Source: Elusimicrobiota bacterium (lineage in GTDB: Bacteria; Elusimicrobiota; Elusimicrobia; UBA1565; UBA9628). Taken from it: 51,215 nt of DNA. Shown piece by piece: positions 26,207-34,707 of the stretch (position 1 is its first letter; each line of letters opens with the position of its first letter). Location of the stretch: NCBI GenBank assembly GCA_026388095.1, contig JAPLKL010000016.1, positions 1-51,215 of the forward strand, written 5' to 3'. Both the position numbers and the translations under genes were made by a program. The notes beneath the pieces are model-generated. The model was not told the DNA's origin, did no database searches, and saw nothing but the letters and a program-made list of their open reading frames with translations.

Positions 26207-27166
26207 ATGGCTCTTGAATCAGTGGTGGACCTGGCGCAACCCAGACCCGCGCTGTCCCCGCTGCCAAGCGCTCCGGTCCTGGCTCGGCAGGCGTCCGCGG
26301 GCCGGGATAGCCGGGGCGGGGCGGGCCTGGTCCGCCTCGCGGCGCTGGCGCTGTTCGCGGCGGGCATGGCCTCGACCGTCGCCTTCAACACCCGGCCGCC
26401 GGCGCCCGCCGCGGCCGCGCCGCGCCCCGCCGCGGTCTTCGCCGTGCGCACGCCGGCGGCGGCGCCCGCCCCGCAGTCTTTGGCGCGCACGCCCGCCAGC
26501 GGCGAAGTCCGCTCGAGCAGCCCGGTCCCGTTCTACGGAGGAGCAGACCAGATCGCCGCCGTGGGCGCCGATGCCGCCCTGCCGTCAGCGTCGAGCCAGA
26601 TCGAGACCGGCAGGCTCGTGCCGTTCTTCCAGCCGGCCCACGCCTGGCGGGAGACGGCGCAGCCGGCCCAGGCGCAGCAGGCTCAGCCGAGCCAGGTGCA
26701 AGCGCAGCCCAGGGCGCAGCTGGCCAAAGCCTTCCGAGCTCCCCATCTGCGGCCCACGGCCCACTTCATCGGCGTGACTTACGCCCGGGGTTGGGGCGGG
26801 GGAGCCCTGCGCTCCTCGGCGGTCGCGACCTCGATGATCGTCGGGGGCGGGCCGGCGAGACCTTGCCGCAACGCCCGGCCGAGGCCGGCTTTCGCCGTCC
26901 CGGGCGACGGCGGCGGGCCGCAGCCGGCGCGGCAGGCCTTCGCCGTCCCCGGCGGCAGCGGGTATGGGCAGCGGCCGGCCTTCCAGGTCCCGCAGGGCTT
27001 CGCCGTCCCCGGCGATCAGGGCGTAGCCCGGCAGATGCTGGCCTTCCAGGTCCCGCAGGGCATCCCCACCCCGGGCGACGGCGGCGGGGCGCGGCAGGCG
27101 CGCCAGGCCTTCCCCATGCCGGGCGACGGCGGCGGCGCGCGTCAGGCGTGCAATACCTGCCCCTAG
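26207..27166 (+). CDS. Membrane-anchored repeat protein with Cys-x-x-Cys tail
   Basis: 319 residues. One N-terminal membrane segment (about 41-60, VRLAALALFAAGMASTVAF) and a long Pro/Ala/Gln-rich region lead to a C-terminal run of related units: FAVPGDGGG, FAVPGGSG, FAVPGDQG, IPTPGDGGG, FPMPGDGGG, separated by short ARQA or FQVPQG spacers. The protein ends CNTCP. No enzyme motif. It lies directly upstream of the Cys-ended peptide and radical SAM gene, so it might be another substrate, a carrier or a surface scaffold; this is speculation. Codon composition is very GC-rich. Confidence 0.65.
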   Translation: MALESVVDLAQPRPALSPLPSAPVLARQASAGRDSRGGAGLVRLAALALFAAGMASTVAFNTRPPAPAAAAPRPAAVFAVRTPAAAPAPQSLARTPASGEVRSSSPVPFYGGADQIAAVGADAALPSASSQIETGRLVPFFQPAHAWRETAQPAQAQQAQPSQVQAQPRAQLAKAFRAPHLRPTAHFIGVTYARGWGGGALRSSAVATSMIVGGGPARPCRNARPRPAFAVPGDGGGPQPARQAFAVPGGSGYGQRPAFQVPQGFAVPGDQGVARQMLAFQVPQGIPTPGDGGGARQARQAFPMPGDGGGARQACNTCP

Positions 27167-27249
27167 GAGTCCGGGCTTGCTCGCCGCACCATGACGGACG
27201 GCATACCAAAAGACCTCATCCGTCATAGGTCGAAAGGCCCACTTTGTGC

Positions 27250-27255
27250 TAGAGT
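27250..27255 (+). promoter_or_regulatory. Extended -10 (TGC-TAGAGT) of the peptide/radical SAM unit
   Basis: TGCTAGAGT with TAGAGT at 27250-27255. The predicted start is at or near the ATG at 27262, which opens an alternative 27-codon frame (27262-27345) overlapping the peptide gene. No convincing -35 is seen. Confidence 0.5.
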
Positions 27256-27311
27256 CGCGCCATGGGTGTGGAAGGCAATCTCAGACGCCCAAGGACGGGA
27301 ACGGAGGCGAC

Positions 27312-27386
27312 ATGCTGTTCGAGGAGCACATGGAAGCTGAAGTGAACGTCGTGACTGAGGCGCACTGCCCGGACATGGGCTGCTAG
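27312..27386 (+). CDS. Candidate RiPP precursor: 24-residue acidic peptide ending in CPDMGC
   Basis: A 24-codon gene with GGAGG 4 nt before its ATG. The N-terminal half is acidic and leader-like (MLFEEHMEAEVN) and the C-terminus is EAHCPDMGC, with two cysteines spaced C-x4-C. An intrinsic-terminator-like hairpin follows 6 nt after the stop, and then a gene for a radical SAM/SPASM enzyme with a PqqD-like N-terminus. That order (strong ribosome site, short peptide, hairpin, maturase) is typical of ribosomally made, post-translationally modified peptides. I do not recognise the peptide family. A competing frame (27262-27345) covers its start but has weaker context. Confidence 0.6.
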   Translation: MLFEEHMEAEVNVVTEAHCPDMGC

Positions 27387-27392
27387 CGTAAC

Positions 27393-27433
27393 GCCCAGGC
27401 ACTCGCGTGCACAGGGTGCCTGGGCCCCTTTTT
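27393..27433 (+). terminator. Intrinsic terminator/attenuator between peptide and radical SAM gene
   Basis: GCCCAGGCAC pairs with GTGCCTGGGC (27416-27425) around a 13-nt loop, followed by CCCTTTTT ending 2 nt before the radical SAM ATG. Read-through would give high peptide and low enzyme levels. The hairpin also occupies the space where a ribosome site for the enzyme would lie. Confidence 0.75.
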
Positions 27434-27435
27434 CG

Positions 27436-28644
27436 ATGCGGCTCAAAGACACCGTCTTCAAGCAGCTCGGCCCGGACCTGTGGATGCTCCACACGGCCAG
27501 CCCCTACAAGGTCCGGGTCAACGTCGAGACCTTGGCCCGCCTGGAGTCCTTGCTCGCCAAGCGCCCAGGCGAGGGCCTGGCGCCGGAAGAGGAGTTCCTC
27601 TACGGCAAGCTCCAGGCCAAGGGCATGGTCCTCGCCGAGCCGGGCGGCCCGGGGCAGCTGCGGCTCAAGCGCAGGAGCCTTCTCGACAACATCGAGCTGG
27701 AGTTCTCCGGCTCGTGCGATCTGAGCTGCCGCCACTGCTTCGCCGCGATGTCGGGCCGGATGATGGGGCCGGAGGTCTTCGCAAAAGTCGTGGCCGGCGC
27801 GGTGGAGCTCGACGCCGTCACGCTCATCTTGAGCGGCGGAGAGCCTCTGCTCAACCCGGGCTTCCCGCAAGCCTGCCGCCAGGCCCGGGCCGCGGAGCTC
27901 AAGGTCATAGTGATGACCAACGGCGCGCCAGTGACCAAAGAGCTCGCCCAAGGGATGCGGCAGGCCGGGGTCGCGGAGGCGGTGGTGAGCCTCGACTGCT
28001 TCCAGGAGCAGCATGAACGGCTGCGCGGCCCGGGCTCCTTCGCCGCGGCCGCGCGGGGCATCCGGCTGTTGGTCGAGGAGCGCGTGCCCGTCTACGTGAC
28101 CGCGCTGGTCACCGACGGCGGCGTCGGCCGCCTCGACGAGTTCAAGGCCTTCTGCCTCAAGGAGCTCGCAGTCTCGGGCGTCAGGCTCTCCGCGGTCGTG
28201 CCCATGGGCAGAGCCGCGCGGGGCCAGGGGCTCGGCCTGTCGGACGCGGACTTCGCCAATGTGTTCCAGGCCGACTGCGCGCAAGAGGCCGGCGAGCCGG
28301 CCAAAGGCTTCAAGTGCAGCGCGGGCAGCAGGCAGCTGTTCGTCGCTGCCGACGGTCAGGTGTACCCGTGCCGCTACTTCCAGAACCTCGGCGAATCAAT
28401 AGGAGCTTTGAACGACGATCCGCTGAGCGCCGTCTACAGGCGCAATCTGGAAGGCGGCCTCACCGGCAGCTTCGACCGCGGCTCCCTGCGGCAGTGCCGC
28501 GCCTGCCCCAAGTACGCGGCCTGCCTGGGCGGCTGCCGGGCGCGGGCCAAGCTGCTGGAGGGCGATATCAGCGCCCCGGACCCTTTCTCCTGCCGGGTCT
28601 ACGGAGTCCCGGCCCGGGCCTTGAACTCCCGCACCGCCTCATAA
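27436..28644 (+). CDS. Radical SAM/SPASM peptide maturase with PqqD-like N-terminus
   Basis: About 402 residues. The first 85 residues resemble a PqqD/RRE-type leader-binding domain (VNVETLARLESLL, LYGKLQAKGMV), by fold-like pattern only. The radical SAM core has C94-x3-C98-x2-C101 (CDLSCRHC), GGEPLL as the SAM-binding loop, and a beta/alpha barrel. The C-terminal SPASM region has Cys at about 293, 311, 353, 356, 362, 366 and 385 for auxiliary iron-sulfur clusters (VYPCRYF, CRACPKYAACLGGC). Such enzymes install thioether or C-C bonds in peptides. No Shine-Dalgarno precedes the ATG; expression may depend on read-through and coupling. Confidence 0.88.
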   Translation: MRLKDTVFKQLGPDLWMLHTASPYKVRVNVETLARLESLLAKRPGEGLAPEEEFLYGKLQAKGMVLAEPGGPGQLRLKRRSLLDNIELEFSGSCDLSCRHCFAAMSGRMMGPEVFAKVVAGAVELDAVTLILSGGEPLLNPGFPQACRQARAAELKVIVMTNGAPVTKELAQGMRQAGVAEAVVSLDCFQEQHERLRGPGSFAAAARGIRLLVEERVPVYVTALVTDGGVGRLDEFKAFCLKELAVSGVRLSAVVPMGRAARGQGLGLSDADFANVFQADCAQEAGEPAKGFKCSAGSRQLFVAADGQVYPCRYFQNLGESIGALNDDPLSAVYRRNLEGGLTGSFDRGSLRQCRACPKYAACLGGCRARAKLLEGDISAPDPFSCRVYGVPARALNSRTAS

Positions 28645-28776
28645 AGGGCCTCGACGAGCCGGGCTTGGACGGCCGGGTCCTGCATGCGCCCTTCCTCTTC
28701 CCGGTTGATGATGACGCCGCCTGCGCCAGAAGGTGGCTCTTCTGCGCCAGCGGCTTGGGCCGGCCTCAGGGGATGC

Positions 28777-30699
28777 TCAGGGCCGCAGGCTCTTGACCTT
28801 CCAGCCGCCGTCGTCGGAGCGGTCGAAGTCCAGCCGGTCCTCGCCCACCGAGACCTCGATCAAGGCGGGCTGGGTCTCCACGGACCAGCGCGGCATGGCC
28901 GGCTCGGTCCTGCCGCGAGGATAGAGGACCGTGGCCAGCACCGTCTCCCTGGCGGCAGCGGTCTTGAGGCTCACGGCCTGCACCGGCCTGATCCAGCCCT
29001 TGGGCTGCTCCAGGCTGTCCGAGACCGGCTGCGGCCCCGCGGTGAACAGCTCGAGCGCCGCGTCGCCCTGCTCGAAGAGCCAGTTCCCGGCGGACCTCCG
29101 CGAGACGCTGCCGTAGCTGTGGAAGCGCAGCTCCATGCTGCGCGGCACGGGCGTGGCGGCCTCGTCGAGGATCACCCAGTAGCGCCTCCGCACGAAAACC
29201 ACGTGGCGCCTCACCCGCGCGGCGGGCACGGCGTAGGCGTCGTCAGCCCGGCCGACCAGCTCCTCATAGCCCGGGCCTTGGAAAGGCCCTTCCAGCTTGC
29301 CCTCGCGGCCCGGGACTTGGCCCTGGCCGCCGATGAGCACCGAGTTGTGGCCCGCGGTGGAGAGCTCGTAGTAGCCGTAGCGCTTCTTGCGGTCGAAGTA
29401 GTCCGCGGGATAGGGCCGGCTGCCCAGCTCGGCGAGCACCATCTGGTCGCCCACGCCCAGGCTCAGGTGGTCGAGGTCTAGGTGGGTGTGGTTGGCGTCG
29501 AGCGAGCCGTTCTTGAAGGCGAGGAAGAAACGCGGGTCCGGCTGGCGGTCCGCCATGAGCGCCCAGCCGATGGACGGGAACACGGCGGTCTGCGGCAGGC
29601 TGGGCACGAAAGCAGCGCGTGCCTCAGGCAGCCAACTCTCGCTGACGCGGCGCCACAGCAGGGCGAGCGCTTCCTGGGGCCAGCCTTCCTTCTTGACCGG
29701 GGCGAGCCCGTTGCGGTCCTGGAACCAGATGAAGTCGGGGTTGCGGTACTCGCGGCCGAGCAGGTAGAAGAGGGGGTCGTCGGCCCGGCCGTTGCTGTCG
29801 CTGAACCCGGCGGCCAAGGAGCGGCCGGGGCAGAACGCCATGGGGAAGTAGGCGGTGCTGCGCGCTCCCGGCTGGGCGAAGACCGCGGCTCCTTCCTCGC
29901 GGCCGGAGCGGCGCAAAGCCTCCGCGGCCAGGAACCCGTAGCGCATGCCGAAGACCCAGTAGCCGACGCCTTCCTCCCAGCCGCCGTCCGGGCCGAGGCG
30001 GTCCCAGAAGCGCCGCAGCGCCGGCACGGACCGGGCCAGGACCCTGTCCGAGAGCCCGCTCTCGCCCGAGAGCGCCAAGGCCAGCACCACGGCCCCGCCG
30101 TTGCACACGGGGTTCCAGTTGTGGGTGGCCGTGAGCCAGAAGGGTGGCTTGGGCTTGGCCGCGGCTTCAAGATACGGCTGCAGGGCCCGGCGCGCCGCTC
30201 CTTCGCGCAACCGACGGCGCTGGTCCTCGGTGAGGTCGCGGTAGAGCCAGTCATAGGCCAGGCCGAAGGTCATGCTGTTCTCTCCGGCCATGAGGTCGAA
30301 GGGCGGCTGATGCGCTGTGTCCACCCAGCTGGGCCAGTCGAGGGCTTTGTCGAGCTCGGCCACGGCCGCGTCGCGGTACCGGGCTTGCCCGCTCAGGGTG
30401 AATGCCATGCAGAATGTGAGCACGCGGCCCTGCAGGCGGCGCGCGGCTTCCAGGCCTTTGATCTCGCCGGCGGCGTCAGGCTCGCCGCGCTTGGACAGGG
30501 AGACGCGCAGAGGAGGGGCCTGGAGCAGGGCTTGGGCGCGCTGGAGCAGGCGGTCCGCGTAGGGCTTGAGGGCCGGGTCCTGGGCCCGGGCGCGTATGCC
30601 GGGGATCTCGCTCTGGCTGAAGAGGAGCCGAGGATGCTCCGCTGCCGAGGCTGAGCCGGCCGCGCAGGCCAGCGTCATGATGAGGCGGAGGAGTCTCAT
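28777..30699 (-). CDS. Secreted heparinase II/III-like polysaccharide lyase
   Basis: 640 residues, signal peptide (LLRLIMTLACAAGSASA). The alpha/alpha-toroid half spans about 20-370 (HPRLLF start, GLAYDWLY, THNWNPVC). The beta-sheet half contains the heparinase II/III signature NHTHLDLDHLSLG and YYELSTAGHNSVLIGG, followed by the lyase-type C-terminus. These enzymes cleave uronic-acid polysaccharides by beta-elimination in the periplasm. TGTAGAAT ends 6 nt before the ATG with no Shine-Dalgarno. Its 3' end faces the radical SAM gene. Confidence 0.85.
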   Translation of the reverse strand: MRLLRLIMTLACAAGSASAAEHPRLLFSQSEIPGIRARAQDPALKPYADRLLQRAQALLQAPPLRVSLSKRGEPDAAGEIKGLEAARRLQGRVLTFCMAFTLSGQARYRDAAVAELDKALDWPSWVDTAHQPPFDLMAGENSMTFGLAYDWLYRDLTEDQRRRLREGAARRALQPYLEAAAKPKPPFWLTATHNWNPVCNGGAVVLALALSGESGLSDRVLARSVPALRRFWDRLGPDGGWEEGVGYWVFGMRYGFLAAEALRRSGREEGAAVFAQPGARSTAYFPMAFCPGRSLAAGFSDSNGRADDPLFYLLGREYRNPDFIWFQDRNGLAPVKKEGWPQEALALLWRRVSESWLPEARAAFVPSLPQTAVFPSIGWALMADRQPDPRFFLAFKNGSLDANHTHLDLDHLSLGVGDQMVLAELGSRPYPADYFDRKKRYGYYELSTAGHNSVLIGGQGQVPGREGKLEGPFQGPGYEELVGRADDAYAVPAARVRRHVVFVRRRYWVILDEAATPVPRSMELRFHSYGSVSRRSAGNWLFEQGDAALELFTAGPQPVSDSLEQPKGWIRPVQAVSLKTAAARETVLATVLYPRGRTEPAMPRWSVETQPALIEVSVGEDRLDFDRSDDGGWKVKSLRP

Positions 30700-30763
30700 G
30701 GGCTGATTCTACAGAAACTATAGAAACTAAAGGGCCGTCGAAACACTCAGAGGCGCCGCCGGC

Positions 30764-31852
30764 CTAGCCCAGGGCGCGGCGGAGGTCTTCCAGCAGGTCC
30801 CGGCGGTCCTCAAGCCCGACGGAGAGCCGGACCAGATTGTCCTTGATGCCGCGCTTGAGCCGCTCCCCTTTGGGCAAGGAGCCGTGGGTCATCTGCGGCG
30901 GGTAGCAGACCAAGGACTCCACTCCGCCCAGGCTCTCGGCCAGGATGAAGAGCTTCAGGCGCGAGAGGAACCTGTCCACCGCGCGCCGGCCTCCGGCGAG
31001 TTCCAGGCTCACCATGCCGCCGAAGCCGGGATAGCGGACCCGCTCGACTTTGGGATGCCTGCGCAGGAAGCGCGCCAGGCAGGAGGCGTTGGCCTGGTGC
31101 TGGCGCATGCGCACGGCCAAAGTCTTGAGGCCGCGCAGGACCAGCCAGCAGTCCCAGGGACCGGGCACCGCTCCGGCCGCGTTCTGGTGGAACTTCATGG
31201 TCTCGTAGGCGGCTCGCCGCGACGTCACCACCGCCCCGCCCACGAGATCGCTGTGGCCGCCCAGGTACTTGGTCGTGCTGTGCACAACGATGTCGGCGCC
31301 CAGCTCCAGGGGCCTTTGCAGATAGGGGCTGGCGAATGTGTTGTCCACGGCCAGCGGCACGCCGGCCGCGCGCGCGATCTTGGCGACGGCGCGGATGTCG
31401 CAGACCTTGAGCAGGGGGTTGGTCGGGGTCTCCAGCCAGATGAGCCGGGTCTGGGGCCGCAGGGCGCGGCGGAACGCTTTCGGGTCATCCGAGCTCACGT
31501 AGCTCGTCTTGAGCCCCCATTTCCCGTAGACCTTCTCGAGGAGCCGGTAGGTCCCGCCGTAGAGATCGTCGCCCGCGACCACGTGGTCACCGGGCTTGAG
31601 CAGCTCCAGCACCGCCGATATGGCGGCCACCCCCGATGAGAAAGCCAGGCCGTAGGCGCCGCCTTCCAGAGCGGCCAGGGACTTTTCCAGAGCCGCCCGG
31701 GTCGGGTTTCCCGTGCGGGAATACTCGTAGCCGCGGGGCTTGCCCACCGCGTCCTGCTGATAAGTGGAGGTCTGGTAGACCGGCACGGTCACTGCTCCGG
31801 TCTGCTTGTCCGGCTCCTGGCCGAGATGGATGGCCAGCGTCTCGAATCTCAT
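30764..31852 (-). CDS. Cystathionine gamma-synthase/lyase-family PLP enzyme, internally shortened
   Basis: 362 residues; relatives are about 380. Trans-sulfuration PLP enzyme with the Lys in [20 protein letters not shown] and [10 protein letters not shown] near the start, [10 protein letters not shown] and [10 protein letters not shown] near the end. It either makes cystathionine or cleaves it to cysteine; its pairing with a cystathionine beta-synthase (4-nt overlap) favours cleavage (reverse trans-sulfuration, H2S release). Compared with E. coli MetB, about 15 residues are missing between RVRYP and GFGGM. Last gene of an eight-gene run. Confidence 0.9.
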   Translation of the reverse strand: MRFETLAIHLGQEPDKQTGAVTVPVYQTSTYQQDAVGKPRGYEYSRTGNPTRAALEKSLAALEGGAYGLAFSSGVAAISAVLELLKPGDHVVAGDDLYGGTYRLLEKVYGKWGLKTSYVSSDDPKAFRRALRPQTRLIWLETPTNPLLKVCDIRAVAKIARAAGVPLAVDNTFASPYLQRPLELGADIVVHSTTKYLGGHSDLVGGAVVTSRRAAYETMKFHQNAAGAVPGPWDCWLVLRGLKTLAVRMRQHQANASCLARFLRRHPKVERVRYPGFGGMVSLELAGGRRAVDRFLSRLKLFILAESLGGVESLVCYPPQMTHGSLPKGERLKRGIKDNLVRLSVGLEDRRDLLEDLRRALG

Positions 31853-32838
31853 GGTTTGCTCCTCGGGCGGAAGCCGTGCTCGGCCATCCAGCCGTCGTCA
31901 TACATCTTCGAGAGATATTTGTTGCCCGTGTCGCAGACGAAGGTGACCACTCGCTTGGGCTCGCGGCTCTCTCGGCAATAGCGCAGGGCCGCGGCCAGCA
32001 GGGTCCCGGTGGAGGAGCCGGCCAGCACGCCTTCCAGGCGCAGAAGCTCCCGAGCCGTGCTCAGGCTCTCCTCGTCGGTCACGGTATAGGCCTTGGCGAC
32101 GCGCGAGAGGTCCGCGATGGGGGGGATGAAGTCCTCGCCGATACCTTCCACGAGCCAGGAGCCGGCCTTGCCCAGCGTCTTGGTCCGGACATAGCCGGCC
32201 AGAACCGAGCCGGCCGGGTCCGCCAGCACGAACTCGGTCGCGGGGCTGACGCGGGCGAAGAAGCGGCCCAGCCCGGTGAGCGTGCCGCCCGAGCCCACGC
32301 CGCAGACCACGGCGTCGACGCGGTGCTCCATCTGCTCCCAGATCTCCGGTGCCGTGCCCTTCTCGTGGGCTTCCGGGTTCGCGGGGTTGTTGAATTGGTT
32401 CACGTAGAAGCCGCCCGGGGTCTGGCGCGCCAGCTTCTCGGCCAGGTCCTGGTAGTACTCCGGGTGGCCTTTCTCCACGTCGGAGCGTGTGATGACGACC
32501 TGGGCGCCCAAAGCTTTGAGGTGCGATATCTTCTCCCGGCTCATCTTGTCCGGGATGACCAGGAGCAAGCGGTAGCCCTTCTGCGCCGCGACCAAAGCCA
32601 GCCCGAGTCCGGTGTTCCCGGCTGTGGCCTCGACCAAGGTGGTGCCGGGCCGGACCTTGCCGTCGCGTTCCGCCGCTGCGATCATGGACAGGCCGATGCG
32701 GTCCTTGATGGAGCCGCCTGGGTTCTGGTTCTCGAGCTTAAGGAAGAGCTCGCAAGGTCCGGCGTCGAGCTTCTGAGTCCTGAGCAGCGGGGTGTTCCCT
32801 ATGAGGTCCAGGGTCCGGTCAGCCTTTTTTAGGGTCAT
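31849..32838 (-). CDS. Cystathionine beta-synthase / cysteine synthase family
   Basis: 329 residues, PLP fold type II. NPGGSIKDR carries the PLP Lys, EATAGNTGLGL the phosphate/sulfide loop, and GVGSGGTLTGLGRF the PLP-phosphate loop. GSWLVEGIGEDFIPPI and the overall length are more like cystathionine beta-synthase than CysK, but no regulatory CBS-domain pair follows. It overlaps the gamma-synthase/lyase start by 4 nt and begins 1 nt after the ABC ATPase. Together the two enzymes would convert homocysteine and serine to cysteine or produce H2S. Confidence 0.9.
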   Translation of the reverse strand: MTLKKADRTLDLIGNTPLLRTQKLDAGPCELFLKLENQNPGGSIKDRIGLSMIAAAERDGKVRPGTTLVEATAGNTGLGLALVAAQKGYRLLLVIPDKMSREKISHLKALGAQVVITRSDVEKGHPEYYQDLAEKLARQTPGGFYVNQFNNPANPEAHEKGTAPEIWEQMEHRVDAVVCGVGSGGTLTGLGRFFARVSPATEFVLADPAGSVLAGYVRTKTLGKAGSWLVEGIGEDFIPPIADLSRVAKAYTVTDEESLSTARELLRLEGVLAGSSTGTLLAAALRYCRESREPKRVVTFVCDTGNKYLSKMYDDGWMAEHGFRPRSKP

Positions 32839-32839
32839 C

Positions 32840-33517
32840 TCAGACGATCCTGCCGTCCCTCAGCTCCACCACCCGCTGCGCCGCCTTGGCCAGCTCCGGG
32901 TTGTGCGTCACCAGAACGATGGTCACGCCCTTCTTGCGGCTCATCTCGTTGAGGACTTCCTTGATCTCTTCCGTGCGCTTGGAGTCGAGGTTGCCGGTCG
33001 GCTCGTCGGCCAACAGGATCTCGGGATCGTTGACCAAAGCCCTGGCCACCGCCACCCGCTGCATCTCGCCGCCCGAGAGTTGTCCGGGCAAGTGATTCTT
33101 GCGGCCAGCCAAGCCCAGGTCGGCCAGCAGCTTCTCTCCGTCGGCGGCCGAGCCCTCCTTTCGGTAGAAGGCGAAGGGCAGCAGCACGTTCTCCAGCACC
33201 GTCAAGGTCGGCACCAGGTGGAAGCGCTGGAACACATAGCCGAAGACCCGCCTGCGGATGCGGGTGAGCTCGGTCTCCGAGAGCACCCGTCCCGAGGCGA
33301 AGATCTCCTGGCCGGCCAGCCGCAACGAACCTGAGGTCGGGTTGTCGAGGCAGCCGAGTATGTTGACCAAGGTGGTCTTGCCCGAGCCGGACGGGCCCAC
33401 GAAGGAGACGAACTCTCCCTTCTTGATATCGAGCGAGACCCCGTCGAGGGCGGCGATCTCCTCGCTGCCGCGATGGTAGAGCCTGCGCAGGTCGCTGGCT
33501 TCGAGTATGTTGTCCAT
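32840..33517 (-). CDS. ABC transporter ATP-binding protein (LolD/MacB type)
   Basis: 225 residues. Walker A GPSGSGKTT, ABC signature LSGGEMQRVAVARAL, Walker B EILLADEPTGNLD and the H-loop VLVTHN are all present. It begins MDNILEASDLRRLYHRGSE, as in LolD/MacB-type ATPases. It powers the permease encoded 2 nt upstream. MacB-type systems act mechanically on periplasmic or membrane substrates instead of pumping small molecules through the permease. Confidence 0.95.
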   Translation of the reverse strand: MDNILEASDLRRLYHRGSEEIAALDGVSLDIKKGEFVSFVGPSGSGKTTLVNILGCLDNPTSGSLRLAGQEIFASGRVLSETELTRIRRRVFGYVFQRFHLVPTLTVLENVLLPFAFYRKEGSAADGEKLLADLGLAGRKNHLPGQLSGGEMQRVAVARALVNDPEILLADEPTGNLDSKRTEEIKEVLNEMSRKKGVTIVLVTHNPELAKAAQRVVELRDGRIV

Positions 33518-33519
33518 GG

Positions 33520-34707
33520 CTATTCCGCCTCGCTGCGGATGGCGTCCAAAGGCCGCACCCGGGCCGCGCGCCAGGCCGGGTAGAGCCCGCTGAGCAGGCC
33601 CGCCGCCGTGACCGCGGCCACGGTGCCCGCGGCCAGGCGCCAGTCAATCTGCACCAGGCCGCCGTTGGGAGCGTAGGGCAGAAGACGGCGGATGAGCAGT
33701 TCCGTGGTGCGCGAGAGGCCCAGGGCCAGCACCACTCCCAATCCGCTGCCGGCCAGGCATAGGAACAAAGTCTCGGCCCAGACCAGCTTGAAGACGTCGG
33801 AGGGCATGGCGCCCATGCTCTTCAATATCCCCAGCTCCTGGAAACGCTCGAACACGGACATGAGGATGGTGTTGATGACGCCGACCATGGCGATGATGAT
33901 GGCGATGATGGCGATGGAGAAGACCATGACCTTGGCGCTGGCCAGCAGACCGGTGATGGTGTTCTTGACCTGGGCCATGGAGACCACCTGCACGTCGGGC
34001 AGGTCGTAGAGCCGCTCGGTGAGCTTGTCTACGTCGGCGCCCTTGTGCACCTTGATGCCCAGGCCCGTGAGCAGGCCCTGTTTGCCGAAGGCCTTCTGCA
34101 CCGTGCGCACGGGCAGGAAGATGGTCCCGTCGTCCTGCGTGCCGGTGCGCTTGAGGATGCCCACGATCTTGACCTCCAGGTTCTTCTCCGGGATGAGGTA
34201 GGCGTCTCCGACCTCGCGCTGTTCGAGCTCGGCCGCCTCGTAGCCCATCACGGCCTCGCGCGCCTCGGGCGACCGGAACCACCCGCCCTTCTTGAACTCC
34301 AAAAAGCCCTTGAGGCGCGGAAAGCTCCCCGGGTCCACGCCCAGAAAGGCGCTGAGGCCCCCGCTCTCCCCCTTGTTGGGGTCGAAGACGGCCGCCATGA
34401 GCATGGGCGTGAGCTCCTCCACCTCGGGGTTCTTGCCCACGCCTTGCACCATGCTCTCCTTGAGGTAGCGCAGCCCCGTGCCGCCCTTGAGCATGAGGGT
34501 CGCGGCCTCGTAGGGGCAGCCCTTGGCCGTGAGCAGGACCTGGAAGCCCATGTTGTCTATGTCGCGGTTGAGGGCCCATTCGTAGCCCTTGTTGAAGCCC
34601 AGCAGGCTGGCCAGCACCCAGGCGGACAGGGCGATGCCCAGCACGGTCAAAGCGGTGCGGGTCTTCTTGCGCAGCAGGTTCTTGTAGGCGATGAGGGTGA
34701 GCTTCAT
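33520..34707 (-). CDS. ABC transporter permease (FtsX/MacB family)
   Basis: 395 residues. An N-terminal helix after KLTLIAYKNLLRKKTRTALTVLGIAL, a large periplasmic MacB-PCD-type domain (about 40-260), then three membrane helices (VMVFSIAIIAIIIAMVGVINTI, LFLCLAGSGLGVVLALGL, AAVTAAGLLSGLYPAWRAARVRPLDAI). The ending, with P-L-D-A-I-R, is typical for this family. It overlaps the FMN-binding gene by 4 nt and the ATPase follows after 2 nt. Confidence 0.92.
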   Translation of the reverse strand: MKLTLIAYKNLLRKKTRTALTVLGIALSAWVLASLLGFNKGYEWALNRDIDNMGFQVLLTAKGCPYEAATLMLKGGTGLRYLKESMVQGVGKNPEVEELTPMLMAAVFDPNKGESGGLSAFLGVDPGSFPRLKGFLEFKKGGWFRSPEAREAVMGYEAAELEQREVGDAYLIPEKNLEVKIVGILKRTGTQDDGTIFLPVRTVQKAFGKQGLLTGLGIKVHKGADVDKLTERLYDLPDVQVVSMAQVKNTITGLLASAKVMVFSIAIIAIIIAMVGVINTILMSVFERFQELGILKSMGAMPSDVFKLVWAETLFLCLAGSGLGVVLALGLSRTTELLIRRLLPYAPNGGLVQIDWRLAAGTVAAVTAAGLLSGLYPAWRAARVRPLDAIRSEAE

